Source: Bradyrhizobiaceae bacterium PARB1 (GTDB taxonomy: Bacteria > Pseudomonadota > Alphaproteobacteria > Rhizobiales > Xanthobacteraceae). Taken from it: 64,000 bases of DNA. The position numbers and the translations under genes are program-made. Under the pieces are notes generated by a model. The model saw only the letters and a list, made by a program, of their open reading frames with translations. It ran no database searches and had not been told where the DNA came from. The stretch's first letter is position 1, and each line of letters opens with the position of its first letter. Shown piece after piece: positions 7,318 through 14,655 of the stretch. Location: contig NKIY01000004.1 of the NCBI GenBank assembly GCA_002256345.1, positions 327,876 through 391,875 on the forward strand, written 5' to 3'.

Positions 7318-7343
7318 GCCACCGACACGTCGGTTGGCTTTTT
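7318..7343 (+). terminator. Intrinsic terminator after integrase 1
   Basis: An 8-bp stem with one bulged T (GCCACCGA at 7318-7325, TCGGTTGGC at 7330-7338) and a CACG loop is followed by five T. It lies 160 bases past the integrase stop, before the converging mer genes. Confidence 0.65.
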
Positions 7344-7364
7344 CTGCAAGCCGGCGGCTTCCAT

Positions 7365-7595
7365 TTACGATTGGCTGCAGCACGGCCCGGCGCACCGGTC
7401 GCCTCCGCCCTCGGCCTGTATCGGCGGACAGGGAACCGAGCCGTAGGAGCAAAACACGCAACAATCGCCAGGCTTCGGCTTCAGCATGATGCCGCAGCCG
7501 GTGCATTCGTAGAAGAATTGACAGGCATCGGTCGGCATCGTCTCCGTCTTGGCGACGGCGCACTGGGGACAAGTGATGATCGATTCGAAAAGCAT
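7365..7595 (-). CDS. Small Cys-rich protein of mer loci
   Basis: This 76-residue protein is rich in cysteine: CPQC near the start, CTGCG in the middle, then GDCCVFCSYGSVPCPPIQ and a final CAGPCC. I recall the GDCCVFCSYG signature from short unnamed proteins that accompany merR-merT-merP in proteobacteria. It probably binds metal, most likely mercury, though this is inferred. It begins 4 bases after the merP stop and so ends the mer transcript. The DNA after it reaches integrase 1 with no merA reductase. Confidence 0.7.
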   Translation of the reverse strand: MLFESIITCPQCAVAKTETMPTDACQFFYECTGCGIMLKPKPGDCCVFCSYGSVPCPPIQAEGGGDRCAGPCCSQS

Positions 7596-7598
7596 CCG

Positions 7599-7871
7599 TC
7601 AGCCCCGGGGCGCTGACGGATGACCCGCCTTGGCGGTCGCCGACATCAGTCCGTTCACGACGGCCACTGTGTCGCGGTAGACGACCGTCGCCGTCTTTTC
7701 CTTGAAGGACGCCACGACCCGGGCGACGCCCGGTATGGCTTCGCGGCTGCCTTTGACGATCGACGGACATGCGGCGCAATACATGTTGTCCACCGCGCGG
7801 TCCGCGGCCATTGCAGCCGACGAGGCCAGGATGCCTCCTGTGAGAACCGCGCGAAGAAGAAGTTTGCTCAT
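7599..7871 (-). CDS. merP: Periplasmic mercury-binding protein MerP
   Basis: This 90-residue protein has a signal peptide (LLLRAVLTGGILASSAAMA) and a heavy-metal-associated domain. The metal site is the M30-Y-C32-A-A-C35 motif, and the remainder follows the MerP pattern (VARVVASFKEKTATVVY and the final AGHPS). MerP captures Hg(II) in the periplasm and passes it to MerT. The usual G before M-x-C is N here. Its merT partner appears frameshifted and no merA is present, so the transport chain may no longer confer resistance. Confidence 0.85.
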   Translation of the reverse strand: MSKLLLRAVLTGGILASSAAMAADRAVDNMYCAACPSIVKGSREAIPGVARVVASFKEKTATVVYRDTVAVVNGLMSATAKAGHPSAPRG

Positions 7872-7880
7872 TGGGGACCT

Positions 7881-8259
7881 TTAACGATGGAGGAAGAGCG
7901 GTGCGATGAGGTCGAAGCCGAGCTCGGCGGCGACCAGGAGGGTCGCCACGACGAGACCCGTCCTGACGAAGCGATCCGACAGCGGGCGGGCACAGGATCC
8001 GGCGGCTGCGCATGACGAACGCCCCAGGCAGGACAGCCGATAGCCGTAACTCAGGACCGCCAGCGTCGCCGCGACGATCCAGGGCCGATAGGCGGCGAGC
8101 CGGGTGAGGTTCCCTATCCTCACGCCGCTGACGCTGAGACCGACGAGGGCTAGGGATGGAACAAGAGGAAGCCGCGACCGCCCCCCCACAGCCCGCCGAC
8201 CGCCACGCCCCCTGCCGTAGCCGCTCGCCGTCTATTCGATGCGTCTGTTGGACTTTCAT
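7881..8259 (-). pseudogene. merT: merT, mercury transporter, frameshifted
   Basis: The C-terminal two thirds read as MerT: LALVGLSVSGVRIGNLTRLAAYRP, a membrane helix, a cysteine pair region (CLGRSSC) and a last hydrophobic segment. An in-frame start for this part (8189) would cut off the first membrane helix. The missing N-terminus (ATG at 8259, ending GGAVAASSC) is present in another frame, and the switch falls near 8155-8171, where the ASSCC motif of MerT should be. A one-base change therefore breaks the gene. A sequencing error is the alternative. The first gene after the mer operator, it would otherwise be the inner-membrane Hg(II) importer. Confidence 0.7.
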
Positions 8260-8274
8260 GACGGTCAGGATGCA

Positions 8275-8293
8275 TCCTGTAGCGGCTACAGGA
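8275..8293. promoter_or_regulatory. MerR operator in the divergent mer promoter
   Basis: TCCTGTAG-CGG-CTACAGGA is a perfect 8-bp dyad with a 3-base centre lying between merR and merT. Read on the minus strand, TTGCTC lies just upstream as a -35 overlapping the dyad, and the dyad occupies the long spacer, as in known MerR-controlled promoters. The MerR dimer should bind here, repress without Hg(II) and untwist the promoter with it. Confidence 0.8.
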
Positions 8294-8307
8294 GCAAGGA
8301 CCATTCG

Positions 8308-8748
8308 ATGGGCAAAAACACGATTTCGCGAGCCGGAAGGATATCGATCGGCGCGCTCTCGAGACAAGGCGGCGTGAAAATCGAGACCATCCGCTACTAT
8401 GAGCGCATCGGGATGCTGCCTCCGCCGCCGCGGACGGCGGGCGGCCGACGGTTGTACGGTCGAGCCGAGGAACGGACGCTGGCCTTCATCCGGCGCTCGC
8501 GCGATCTGGGGTTCACGCTCGAAGAAATTCGCGCGCTGCTCGCGTTGGGGGCGCCGGAACGCGCGCCCTGTGTCGACGTGCACAAGATCGCCGGCGCCCA
8601 TCTGGCGAAGATCCGCAACAAGCTCTCCGATCTAGTCAAGCTCGAAGCCATCCTGGCGGAGACGGTCGCCCGATGTTCCGACGGCGAAGCGCCCGGCTGT
8701 CCGGTGCTCGATGTCCTCGACGCCGGGCGTCGGAGCCAAGGCGCCTGA
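8308..8748 (+). CDS. merR: Mercury-responsive regulator MerR
   Basis: This 146-residue MerR-family activator has an N-terminal winged helix-turn-helix (ISIGALSRQGGVKIETIRYYERIG) and a dimerisation helix. The metal-sensing cysteines are C88, C123 and C131, in the places of the three Hg(II) ligands of classical MerR. The C123-C131 loop is one residue shorter than in Tn21 MerR, so a different thiophilic metal cannot be excluded. The merT-merP context favours mercury. I chose the ATG at 8308; an upstream in-frame ATG at 8239 would run through the operator. Confidence 0.85.
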   Translation: MGKNTISRAGRISIGALSRQGGVKIETIRYYERIGMLPPPPRTAGGRRLYGRAEERTLAFIRRSRDLGFTLEEIRALLALGAPERAPCVDVHKIAGAHLAKIRNKLSDLVKLEAILAETVARCSDGEAPGCPVLDVLDAGRRSQGA

Positions 8749-8887
8749 CCCGGGTCGGTGCCGATGGGATGCCCTGTCGGACGCGCCCGCGCCGGGCGGA
8801 CCGTGCCCCGACCCGGAGGCACGGCGCACGGACCGGCCGGCGATCCGCGCCGAAGCAACCGCGCCGGACGCCGAGTGACCGCCGATC

Positions 8888-8952
8888 ACGATCGTGACGC
8901 GCCGCCACGATCGTGATCGCGCGTTACGATCGTGACGATACGTTACGATTTT
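8888..8952 (+). repeat. 19-bp phased iterons (ACGATCGTGA)
   Basis: The decamer ACGATCGTGA recurs at 8888, 8907 and 8926, exactly 19 bases apart, and a degenerate fourth copy (ACGATTTT) starts in phase at 8945. Each unit contains the palindrome ACGATCGT. A further related half-site (ATCGTGACG) lies at 9015-9023. Such phased iterons are typical of plasmid replication or partition regions and of sites that nucleate protein arrays. The next gene downstream encodes a KfrA-like DNA-binding protein. Confidence 0.8.
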
Positions 8953-9017
8953 CGGCCGGGTTGCGTCTGCTTTGCCTCTACTGAATCTATACTTGCGACG
9001 GCCGTCCGGCGAAAATC

Positions 9018-9032
9018 GTGACGCTGCGTCAC
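9018..9032. promoter_or_regulatory. Palindrome GTGACGC-T-GCGTCAC
   Basis: This perfect 7-bp dyad overlaps the related iteron half-site ATCGTGACG, 375 bases before the KfrA-like gene. A CGGGAGATTTC-type direct repeat occurs right after it (9034-9050) and again at 9289-9306, so the leader has several layers of repeated sites. Confidence 0.5.
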
Positions 9033-9307
9033 TACGGGAGATTTCCGGGACCTACGGTCCGCCTGCGTGGGTCTGTTTCCCTTAAATTCCGCTAAAGTTC
9101 GTGGAACGTTCACGCCATAGCTTCGAACCGGGTCCCGGCTAACCCATTGATCGGAAACCCAATAACGACGGGCCTCCACAAGGACTCGCACCCTCCGGAA
9201 AGGCGCCCGTGAATCTGCTTTGATTACAGGTTTGCGTTTGTCGCAGAGGCCTTGTTTTGTAGGGTTTCCGAGCCCTCCTTCGAACATTTCGGGAGATTTC
9301 GGGAGCC

Positions 9308-9324
9308 CGTAACGAAGCGTTACG
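9308..9324. promoter_or_regulatory. Palindrome CGTAACG-AAG-CGTTACG
   Basis: This perfect 7-bp dyad lies 9 bases before TTGACG (9333-9338), a possible -35 of the KfrA-like gene at 9393. CGTTACGA also occurs within the iterons. It is a likely operator for autoregulation. Confidence 0.5.
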
Positions 9325-9392
9325 CTAGTTTGTTGACGGGTTGGAAAGCCGGCTTCCACTAGCTTCGTACCGGCGACATTCAGGATCCGGTC

Positions 9393-10484
9393 ATGGCGAA
9401 AAACGATCTGCGAGCACGGGTCTATCAGGCGGCCGACGAATTGTTCATCGAGAGCGGTTCTCTCCAAAGCATCGGTCAGCGCGCGGTCCGTGAACGGGCC
9501 AAGGGAGGTTCAAACGATGTAGGGCCGCTCCTCGATGATTGGCGGGCTTCGCGGGAAGCGATGCTGGGCTCAAGACCAGCCGCACTCGCCGCGATCGCCG
9601 AGGAGTTCGCCGGTCGCCTGTGGCTTATGGCGCAGTTAATGTCCGGCGGATCCGGAGACAGTGCCCGTCCTCTTCCGGCTCAGCCTCTCCCCGCCGCTCC
9701 CCCGCCAACGACGCGACCCGCCCAGCGGACCCGGCCTGCGCCGACCAAGACAGGATCTGCGGCTCCCACTGCGGAACCGACCGGTCGACTTCGCGGTGCG
9801 GGAAATGTCGGATTGTTCAGCGAGCTTCCCCGACCGGAGCGTCCGGCGAAAGCTCCCAAGCCCAGTGCCAAGCGCGTGGCGACGGTCAGAAACTTCAAAA
9901 TCCGCGAGGCGGGTCAGAAGCTTTTCGTCCTTGTTGATCCGAAGCCACCCCTGCAGCCGGGCGTCCTTACCGAGGCCGACTGGACCGGCGCACGGGACGA
10001 GAAGCTGGCGGAGGCGGTCGCGACCATACTGCGCAAGAACGGCGATCGGCTGCGGGCCTTCGACATTCACAAGAGGCTGCCGAAAAACCTCCGCCCCGGT
10101 ACCCGGGACCATGCCCAGAGGGATTTAAAGTTAGGGTTGTTCGGGTCGAGAATCGAATGGGCGAACGGCGGCTGGTTCTGGTTCAAGGGCGAACCCCTCC
10201 CCAAGCATCGCATGACTCTTGGCACCCCGGCGGCCGAGAAACGCCGACAAGGGGACGTGCTGTGGTGGCGTATAGCGCACACGATCGCGGGGCTCGGTCG
10301 CGACTTCACCCAGGCTGAGATCGAGGACGCGTGCGGCGACGAAATCAGGAACTTCGGGGACACGTGGTTGCGGCTCCGGCTCACGCGCATGCGGGAACGG
10401 TCAGAACCGTTCATTCAGCTCGTCTCGGCCGGCATCATGCGCTGGACCGGACTCGATCCGGCCGAGATCGTAGTAGAGGACTGA
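9393..10484 (+). CDS. KfrA-like DNA-binding protein
   Basis: This is a 363-residue protein. Residues about 1-60 (RARVYQAADELFIESGS through RERAKGGSNDVGPLLDDWRASREAM) match the pattern of KfrA-type N-terminal DNA-binding domains of plasmids. A proline/alanine-rich linker covers about 90-165. The C-terminal half (FKIREAGQKLFVLVDP and later ILRKNGDRLRAFDIHKRLP) suggests one or two further winged-helix domains; I cannot name them. The family is known for autoregulation and plasmid stability. The phased iterons and palindromes upstream are the obvious candidate targets. No replication initiator or parA is visible nearby, so a replication role is uncertain. Confidence 0.6.
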   Translation: MAKNDLRARVYQAADELFIESGSLQSIGQRAVRERAKGGSNDVGPLLDDWRASREAMLGSRPAALAAIAEEFAGRLWLMAQLMSGGSGDSARPLPAQPLPAAPPPTTRPAQRTRPAPTKTGSAAPTAEPTGRLRGAGNVGLFSELPRPERPAKAPKPSAKRVATVRNFKIREAGQKLFVLVDPKPPLQPGVLTEADWTGARDEKLAEAVATILRKNGDRLRAFDIHKRLPKNLRPGTRDHAQRDLKLGLFGSRIEWANGGWFWFKGEPLPKHRMTLGTPAAEKRRQGDVLWWRIAHTIAGLGRDFTQAEIEDACGDEIRNFGDTWLRLRLTRMRERSEPFIQLVSAGIMRWTGLDPAEIVVED

Positions 10485-10564
10485 AAATCCCGCCAGCCGT
10501 CGGCGGCGCCCGAGCGGACGTAGCTCGAGCGGACCGAAGCGGTTCGCTGGCCGATCGGCCGTAG

Positions 10565-11055
10565 GCACTCGTCGAGTCCTACGACGACATCTTCCGTCTC
10601 GTCGGCCCTTCGGCGGGAGCGCCGGGCTTGCCCGCCGTCAACGACGGCTGGCGCGACCTGCTGGAGCGCGCGTGCGCACGCATCCGCGCGTTTGTCCGCA
10701 CGCACGGCGGCTCGCTTCGGGTGACTGAGATCAGCGAGAAGTACGGCTCCCTGCGCGTCCGCTGGGAGGGATCTATGTCGCCCCGCCGCGCGAGTAGAAG
10801 AGGCCGTCGATCTGGCGGAGGCGCGCGGCGCGACGACCTGCGAGGTCTGCGGCGAACCCGGCGTCCTCCGCGCCGGCGAATGGCTCGCGACACGCTGCGA
10901 CGCGCACGCACCCGGCAGAAGTCGAGCAAGGAATCGAACATCCCTACGTCGAGCGGAGGTTCGTCGACGGGCACTGGCACGCCGTCTTTCGGTTCTACGA
11001 CCGCACCTCCGACCGCTTCGTCGAAGCGGATCTCCCCAGTAGCCAAGTGGAGTGA
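10565..11055 (+). pseudogene. Decayed gene in three reading frames
   Basis: One protein can be pieced together from three frames. The first runs from about 10565 to 10775 (SYDDIFRLVGP, then NDGWRDLLERACARIRAF and EISEKYGSLRVRW). The second runs from about 10788 to 10920 (VEEAVDLAEARGATTCEVCGEP, with a CxxC and a later C-D-A-H). The third runs from about 10918 to 11055 (HPYVERRFVDGHWHAVFRFYD). The first two pieces fit a family of unnamed proteins with a GW-x-DL segment, a K-x-G-x-L-R segment and a zinc-like CxxC. No start codon is seen for the first piece. At least two frameshifts imply a dead gene; miscalled bases are less likely for two events. Confidence 0.6.
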
Positions 11056-11057
11056 CC

Positions 11058-11240
11058 ATGGCACGCTTCAGATGTTCCGCCTGCACACGCTCCGGCGAGT
11101 GCGGATACGACGGCCGCGGCCAAGCGTGTCCGCTTTGCGGTTCGCCGGACGTGGTGTTCGCGGTGGCGATCGAAGAACTGCCCGACGAGGTGCTCGCGGC
11201 TCTTGCTCCGCTGGAGCATTCCGGCGAAGGCATCGAGTAG
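11058..11240 (+). CDS. Small zinc-ribbon protein
   Basis: This 60-residue protein has two cysteine pairs, CSAC near residue 6 and CPLC near residue 25, as in short zinc ribbons. The tail is acidic (IEELPDEVLAALAPLEHSGEG). A GTG two codons earlier is an alternative start. It follows the decayed gene by 3 bases. No function can be assigned. Confidence 0.55.
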   Translation: MARFRCSACTRSGECGYDGRGQACPLCGSPDVVFAVAIEELPDEVLAALAPLEHSGEGIE

Positions 11241-11410
11241 CAGTCGAGAATTTCCGATCCTACCGACGGACATACATCACGAACTTGCCGGCAATGCGCA
11301 TCGCTTCGACGATAGCCGAGCGGGGGAAAAGTCGCCCGCGCCGAGGCTTCGCTGTGGACTCCTGCAGCCTGGGTTGGGATCGTCGCCGAATGCAACCCGG
11401 AGAATCGGTG

Positions 11411-11614
11411 ATGGCTAAATCGACGAGCAATACTGGAAAGCCCTGGACACCTGCGGAAGTGAAGCAGCTCAAGCAGGAAGCTGCCGGCAACACTCCCACC
11501 AGGGTCATGGGACTGAAGCACAAGCGCACAGAAGCGGCGATACGTGCGAAAGCCCAGGTCGAGGGTATTTCGCTAAAGCCGACCAACCAGAGTCCGTACG
11601 GGACAAAGAAGTAG
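11411..11614 (+). CDS. Small conserved rhizobial protein, SANT/Myb-like
   Basis: This is a 67-residue protein. MAKSTSNTGKPWTPAEVKQL resembles the start of a Myb/SANT helix, followed by GNTPTRVMGLKHKRTEAAIRAKA and a KPTNQSPYGTKK tail. I recall near-identical short proteins as widespread unnamed genes in Rhizobiales. It is probably a DNA-binding protein. The ATG at 11411 has GGAG about 10 bases upstream. A longer open frame upstream is the reading of the decayed gene and should not be joined to it. Confidence 0.75.
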   Translation: MAKSTSNTGKPWTPAEVKQLKQEAAGNTPTRVMGLKHKRTEAAIRAKAQVEGISLKPTNQSPYGTKK

Positions 11615-11644
11615 CCGGTCGGCCATCTGCAGTCACGATCCTGG

Positions 11645-12514
11645 ATGAACGTTCCAAAACGACACCACTTCGTTCCCGAAATGCTGCAAAAGCGCTTCGT
11701 CGATGAGGCGGGCCTTCTGCACTTCTACAACAAGCGAACGCCGGAGAAGGGCGTTCAGTCCACCAGGCCGGGCAATCTACACGTCAAAACGCATCTTTAC
11801 TCGAAGATCCTCTCGGACGGGACCAAGGACGTCGCGCTCGAGCTTCGTTACGCCGCGCTTGAAGGCGTCGCCGAGCCGATATTTGCTGAACTTGTGAACG
11901 CAGCCCTTCGTGGCCGCACACCGCGCATCCCGTCGACGACCAGGGAGGTCATCGACCACTTCGCCTACGAACAGATGCGGCGCGTGCCGGAATTCCACGA
12001 ACAGATAATGCCGACCAGCGACTCGGAGCGGCAGATCCGACTGGCGCTCGACGAATACGAACGAAGGTTCAGGAAAGTCCCGGCCGAACAGCGGGAGAAC
12101 ACGCTTCGCCCCTCCTCGATCGAGGAGTTCCGTCAGAACGCGCGCGTCGGCGCACTGTCCCGCCATTCGCCCAGGGTCATGCGCGCCCTTGCCTCGAAAT
12201 CGCTCGTCATCGCACGCACCCGAACGAAACTCAGCTTCATGATCGGCAGCCGCCCCGTGGTGCGCTCGCGCGGCAACTTGCCGGACCCGGCGACCGAAGT
12301 CTGGTTGCCGATCGGCGCGAACATCGCCCTGCTGTATATCGGCGAGCGGTGGGAGAGCCCACCCATCTACGACGTCCCAGACCACACGGTCCGTCGTCTG
12401 AACGATACGATCGCGGCGCAGAGCGCAATATTCGCCGGGCGATCGGGCAAACTCATTCTGAGCGTGATCGGCCGTCTGATCCTTACGACCTCAAATGCAA
12501 TGCCGAGGACGTAG
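11645..12514 (+). CDS. DUF4238 family protein
   Basis: This 289-residue protein opens with the PKRHHFVPEMLQKRF signature of the DUF4238 family and has LHFYNKRT soon after. The molecular function of the family is not settled. Members often occur as single genes in accessory regions and near defence genes. It runs toward the Qat operon, ending 138 bases from the qatD stop. It may be separate cargo, since known Qat systems do not need it. Confidence 0.75.
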   Translation: MNVPKRHHFVPEMLQKRFVDEAGLLHFYNKRTPEKGVQSTRPGNLHVKTHLYSKILSDGTKDVALELRYAALEGVAEPIFAELVNAALRGRTPRIPSTTREVIDHFAYEQMRRVPEFHEQIMPTSDSERQIRLALDEYERRFRKVPAEQRENTLRPSSIEEFRQNARVGALSRHSPRVMRALASKSLVIARTRTKLSFMIGSRPVVRSRGNLPDPATEVWLPIGANIALLYIGERWESPPIYDVPDHTVRRLNDTIAAQSAIFAGRSGKLILSVIGRLILTTSNAMPRT

Positions 12515-12652
12515 CCGATCCGATAGTCGGGACTTTTCCACGGCCTCCCCGGGGAAGCGCGATCGCCGGAGCCGGCCAGAGGCCCCTCGCGGCCGTGCGC
12601 CGTGGCGGCGACGCCCACCTCCAATCCTTTGAAGCGGGCTCTCGGGGCGATC

Positions 12653-13384
12653 CTATGCAGACGAGACCAAGGCTTTGAGATTGGAGAGAAGTCGCGCCTC
12701 GATCTCGAGCTCGCTCTTCCCCCAGACGGCGGACAGCGCGGCGATCGCTCCCTTCGCGTCCCAGGGACAGGCGGCTCTGCCGTCGAGTTGAGCGAAGGGA
12801 CCATCCGTCTCGGTCAGCACCTTTTCCTGGGGCATCTCCGCCGCAAGCGCGCGTCCCTTTTCCCCTGCAAGCATGGCTGGGCCGACGCTGAACCAGCATC
12901 CCATCGCGACCGCTCTCTTGAGTTCGCGACGGGTCCCGGAAAACCAATGGAGGACCGGCACGCCCGCGCCCGGATGTCGCTCCAAGGCGTCGAGAACCTG
13001 ACCGGCTGCTCGCCTGCTGTGTATCGAAAGGATTCGTCCGCCCGCAGTGGAGCACGCGTTCAATATCCGGTCAAAGACGAATTGCTGATCGCGCCAGTAG
13101 CGCTTGAGCTCGGGGCCGCCGTCAAGGCCGACCTCACCGACGTAGCGGGTCGTGGAGACGAGCTCATCGAACAGCGCAAGTTCGCCTTTTCTTTCGTGGG
13201 CAAGCTGGGGATGAAGGCCGAGAGCGGTTCTGATGCGCGGGGCATCCGAGGCGAGCGCCGACGTCCCCTCGAACGCGGTCGGCGTTGTCGTCACCGAGAG
13301 CACGAACATCTCCCGCGACCGGGCTTCCCGCACCATCTCGACGGGGTCGGGATAGAGGTCGAGATGGCAATGAAAGTCGATCAT
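12653..13384 (-). CDS. qatD: QatD, TatD-like metal-dependent nuclease
   Basis: This 243-residue TatD-type hydrolase has the expected metal ligands: H5 and H7 in FHCHLD, E84 in VGEVGLD, H122 in SIHSR, H146 in LHWFSG and D194 in TETDGPF. TatD enzymes cut DNA from the 3' end with divalent metals. Placed after a KAP ATPase, a proline-rich protein and a QueC-like protein, it is the fourth gene of the Qat anti-phage system. Its start overlaps the qatC stop by 4 bases. The alternative, a housekeeping TatD, is ruled out by context. Confidence 0.9.
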   Translation of the reverse strand: MIDFHCHLDLYPDPVEMVREARSREMFVLSVTTTPTAFEGTSALASDAPRIRTALGLHPQLAHERKGELALFDELVSTTRYVGEVGLDGGPELKRYWRDQQFVFDRILNACSTAGGRILSIHSRRAAGQVLDALERHPGAGVPVLHWFSGTRRELKRAVAMGCWFSVGPAMLAGEKGRALAAEMPQEKVLTETDGPFAQLDGRAACPWDAKGAIAALSAVWGKSELEIEARLLSNLKALVSSA

Positions 13385-14655
13385 TTAACGCCCAGCGCCG
13401 CATGCAGCGCCTGCAGCTCGGCCATTCCGCGTGAGATCATGGCTTCGAGTCCTGCCCTGTCGGCTACGAAAGGAGAGCTGAGCGAAGGTCCCAGCCAATC
13501 GCTCAGGCCATCTCCGGCGGCGTTCCGGATGGCCATGGCGACGGACCGGACGTCGTCGAAGCCGGCGTGCTCGGCGTCGTCTCGGCCGAGATCTGTGTAC
13601 ACGTAGTTCGTCGTATCGGACACGCCCCAAGCGCGGAATGCGGCGCGACGGACATGGCACGGCACGCAACGACCGCAGTGCCGGTAATTGAAGCGTTGGA
13701 ATCGTCCGCAGCTCGTCGACCGCGCCGCTTGAATGCGCAGCAGCGTCTGGTCCGCGCATGACCGCAGCATCTCACCCTTCGTCGATGTCGCGTACGGATT
13801 GCGGATCTTCACGCGAAGGCCGGCCGCATCCAGCATTCGCTGCACGCCGCCGAGATAGTGCGGATGAGCGGTACGCGTGCTGAGGCTGCCTATCCGCGCT
13901 CCGGTGAGCGGTGGATTGATCGCGATGAAGCCGTTTTCGCACAGGAAAAGATCGACCGTCCCGCCCTCATGGTAGGCGGCGAGCGATGTCGCGGCCATGA
14001 CGCCGAAAGCGATGAAGATCAGCGATCTGGCCCGTTGGGACGCTTCCTCGACGCCGGGAGCGTGGGCGTTGTGGTTCAGTTGCAGATGGTCGAGGCCGCC
14101 GGCGATATGGGCGGCGAAGTCGACCTGCTTCGCGGCGTCCCCGCGAACCGTCTGGCTGACGGCGAGGGGCCGCCGTCCGGCGGCGGCCAAATCGATCGCC
14201 CCGACCAGACTGTCGAGACCGCCCGAAAGCAGAACGACGCAATCGGCATCCGGACGCTCGGCCGGCTTCGGCGGCGCCGGCTGCATGCCGCCCCCGTGAA
14301 AACCGAAACACCATATGTCCGTTGTCAGGAATCCGACCGCTTTCGCGAGATGGCCGGCCTGGGCGTTCCAGAACGCGGGATCCGAGACCGCGATCTGCAG
14401 ATCGAACTCCCGGGTCCATCCGTCCGGACTCCGTTCACGAAGGCCCGCATAATCCGCGGTCACCACCGAGAGCGCTATCGAAAGCAGATCCCAAGCTCGA
14501 GGTGCCGCCTCCAGCCGCCGGCGCAGGAACTCATGCTTCGCCGCGTCACCGGCGCTGCCACGGTCGCCGCTGCCGGGCTGACCGAACAGCACGACCCGTA
14601 GATCGTCGGCCGTCGCCGGCAGATCGATGTCCTCTGGAGCACAAACCAGCCTCAT
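13381..14655 (-). CDS. qatC: QatC, QueC-like enzyme
   Basis: This 424-residue protein is related to 7-cyano-7-deazaguanine synthase. The ATP-pyrophosphatase loop SGGLDS is at 144-149 and a zinc site is formed by C316, C327, C330 and C333 (CGRCVPC). An N-terminal extension of about 135 residues is not found in housekeeping QueC. In the Qat defence system it is thought to modify a protein or nucleic acid partner; the exact substrate should be taken from current literature. It overlaps qatB and qatD by 4 bases on each side, so translation is coupled. Confidence 0.9.
   Translation of the reverse strand: MRLVCAPEDIDLPATADDLRVVLFGQPGSGDRGSAGDAAKHEFLRRRLEAAPRAWDLLSIALSVVTADYAGLRERSPDGWTREFDLQIAVSDPAFWNAQAGHLAKAVGFLTTDIWCFGFHGGGMQPAPPKPAERPDADCVVLLSGGLDSLVGAIDLAAAGRRPLAVSQTVRGDAAKQVDFAAHIAGGLDHLQLNHNAHAPGVEEASQRARSLIFIAFGVMAATSLAAYHEGGTVDLFLCENGFIAINPPLTGARIGSLSTRTAHPHYLGGVQRMLDAAGLRVKIRNPYATSTKGEMLRSCADQTLLRIQAARSTSCGRFQRFNYRHCGRCVPCHVRRAAFRAWGVSDTTNYVYTDLGRDDAEHAGFDDVRSVAMAIRNAAGDGLSDWLGPSLSSPFVADRAGLEAMISRGMAELQALHAALGVK

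Noticed and set aside
5934-7343. Search for a copy of the tRNA-Ser 3' end near integrase 1
   Set aside because: I saw no match to the T-arm/acceptor sequence here, so integrase 1 was not assigned that attachment site.
7024-8601. 525-residue open frame on the minus strand
   Set aside because: It is a shifted reading across merT, merP and the Cys-rich gene. Only its N-terminal piece ending GGAVAASSC is real, as the start of the frameshifted merT.
8943-9467. 174-residue open frame on the minus strand
   Set aside because: It runs through the iterons, both palindromes and the KfrA-like start, and its translation has no domain pattern.
10628-11614. 328-residue continuous frame
   Set aside because: It joins one piece of a decayed gene, non-coding sequence and the SANT-like gene. 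The real SANT-like start is at 11411.
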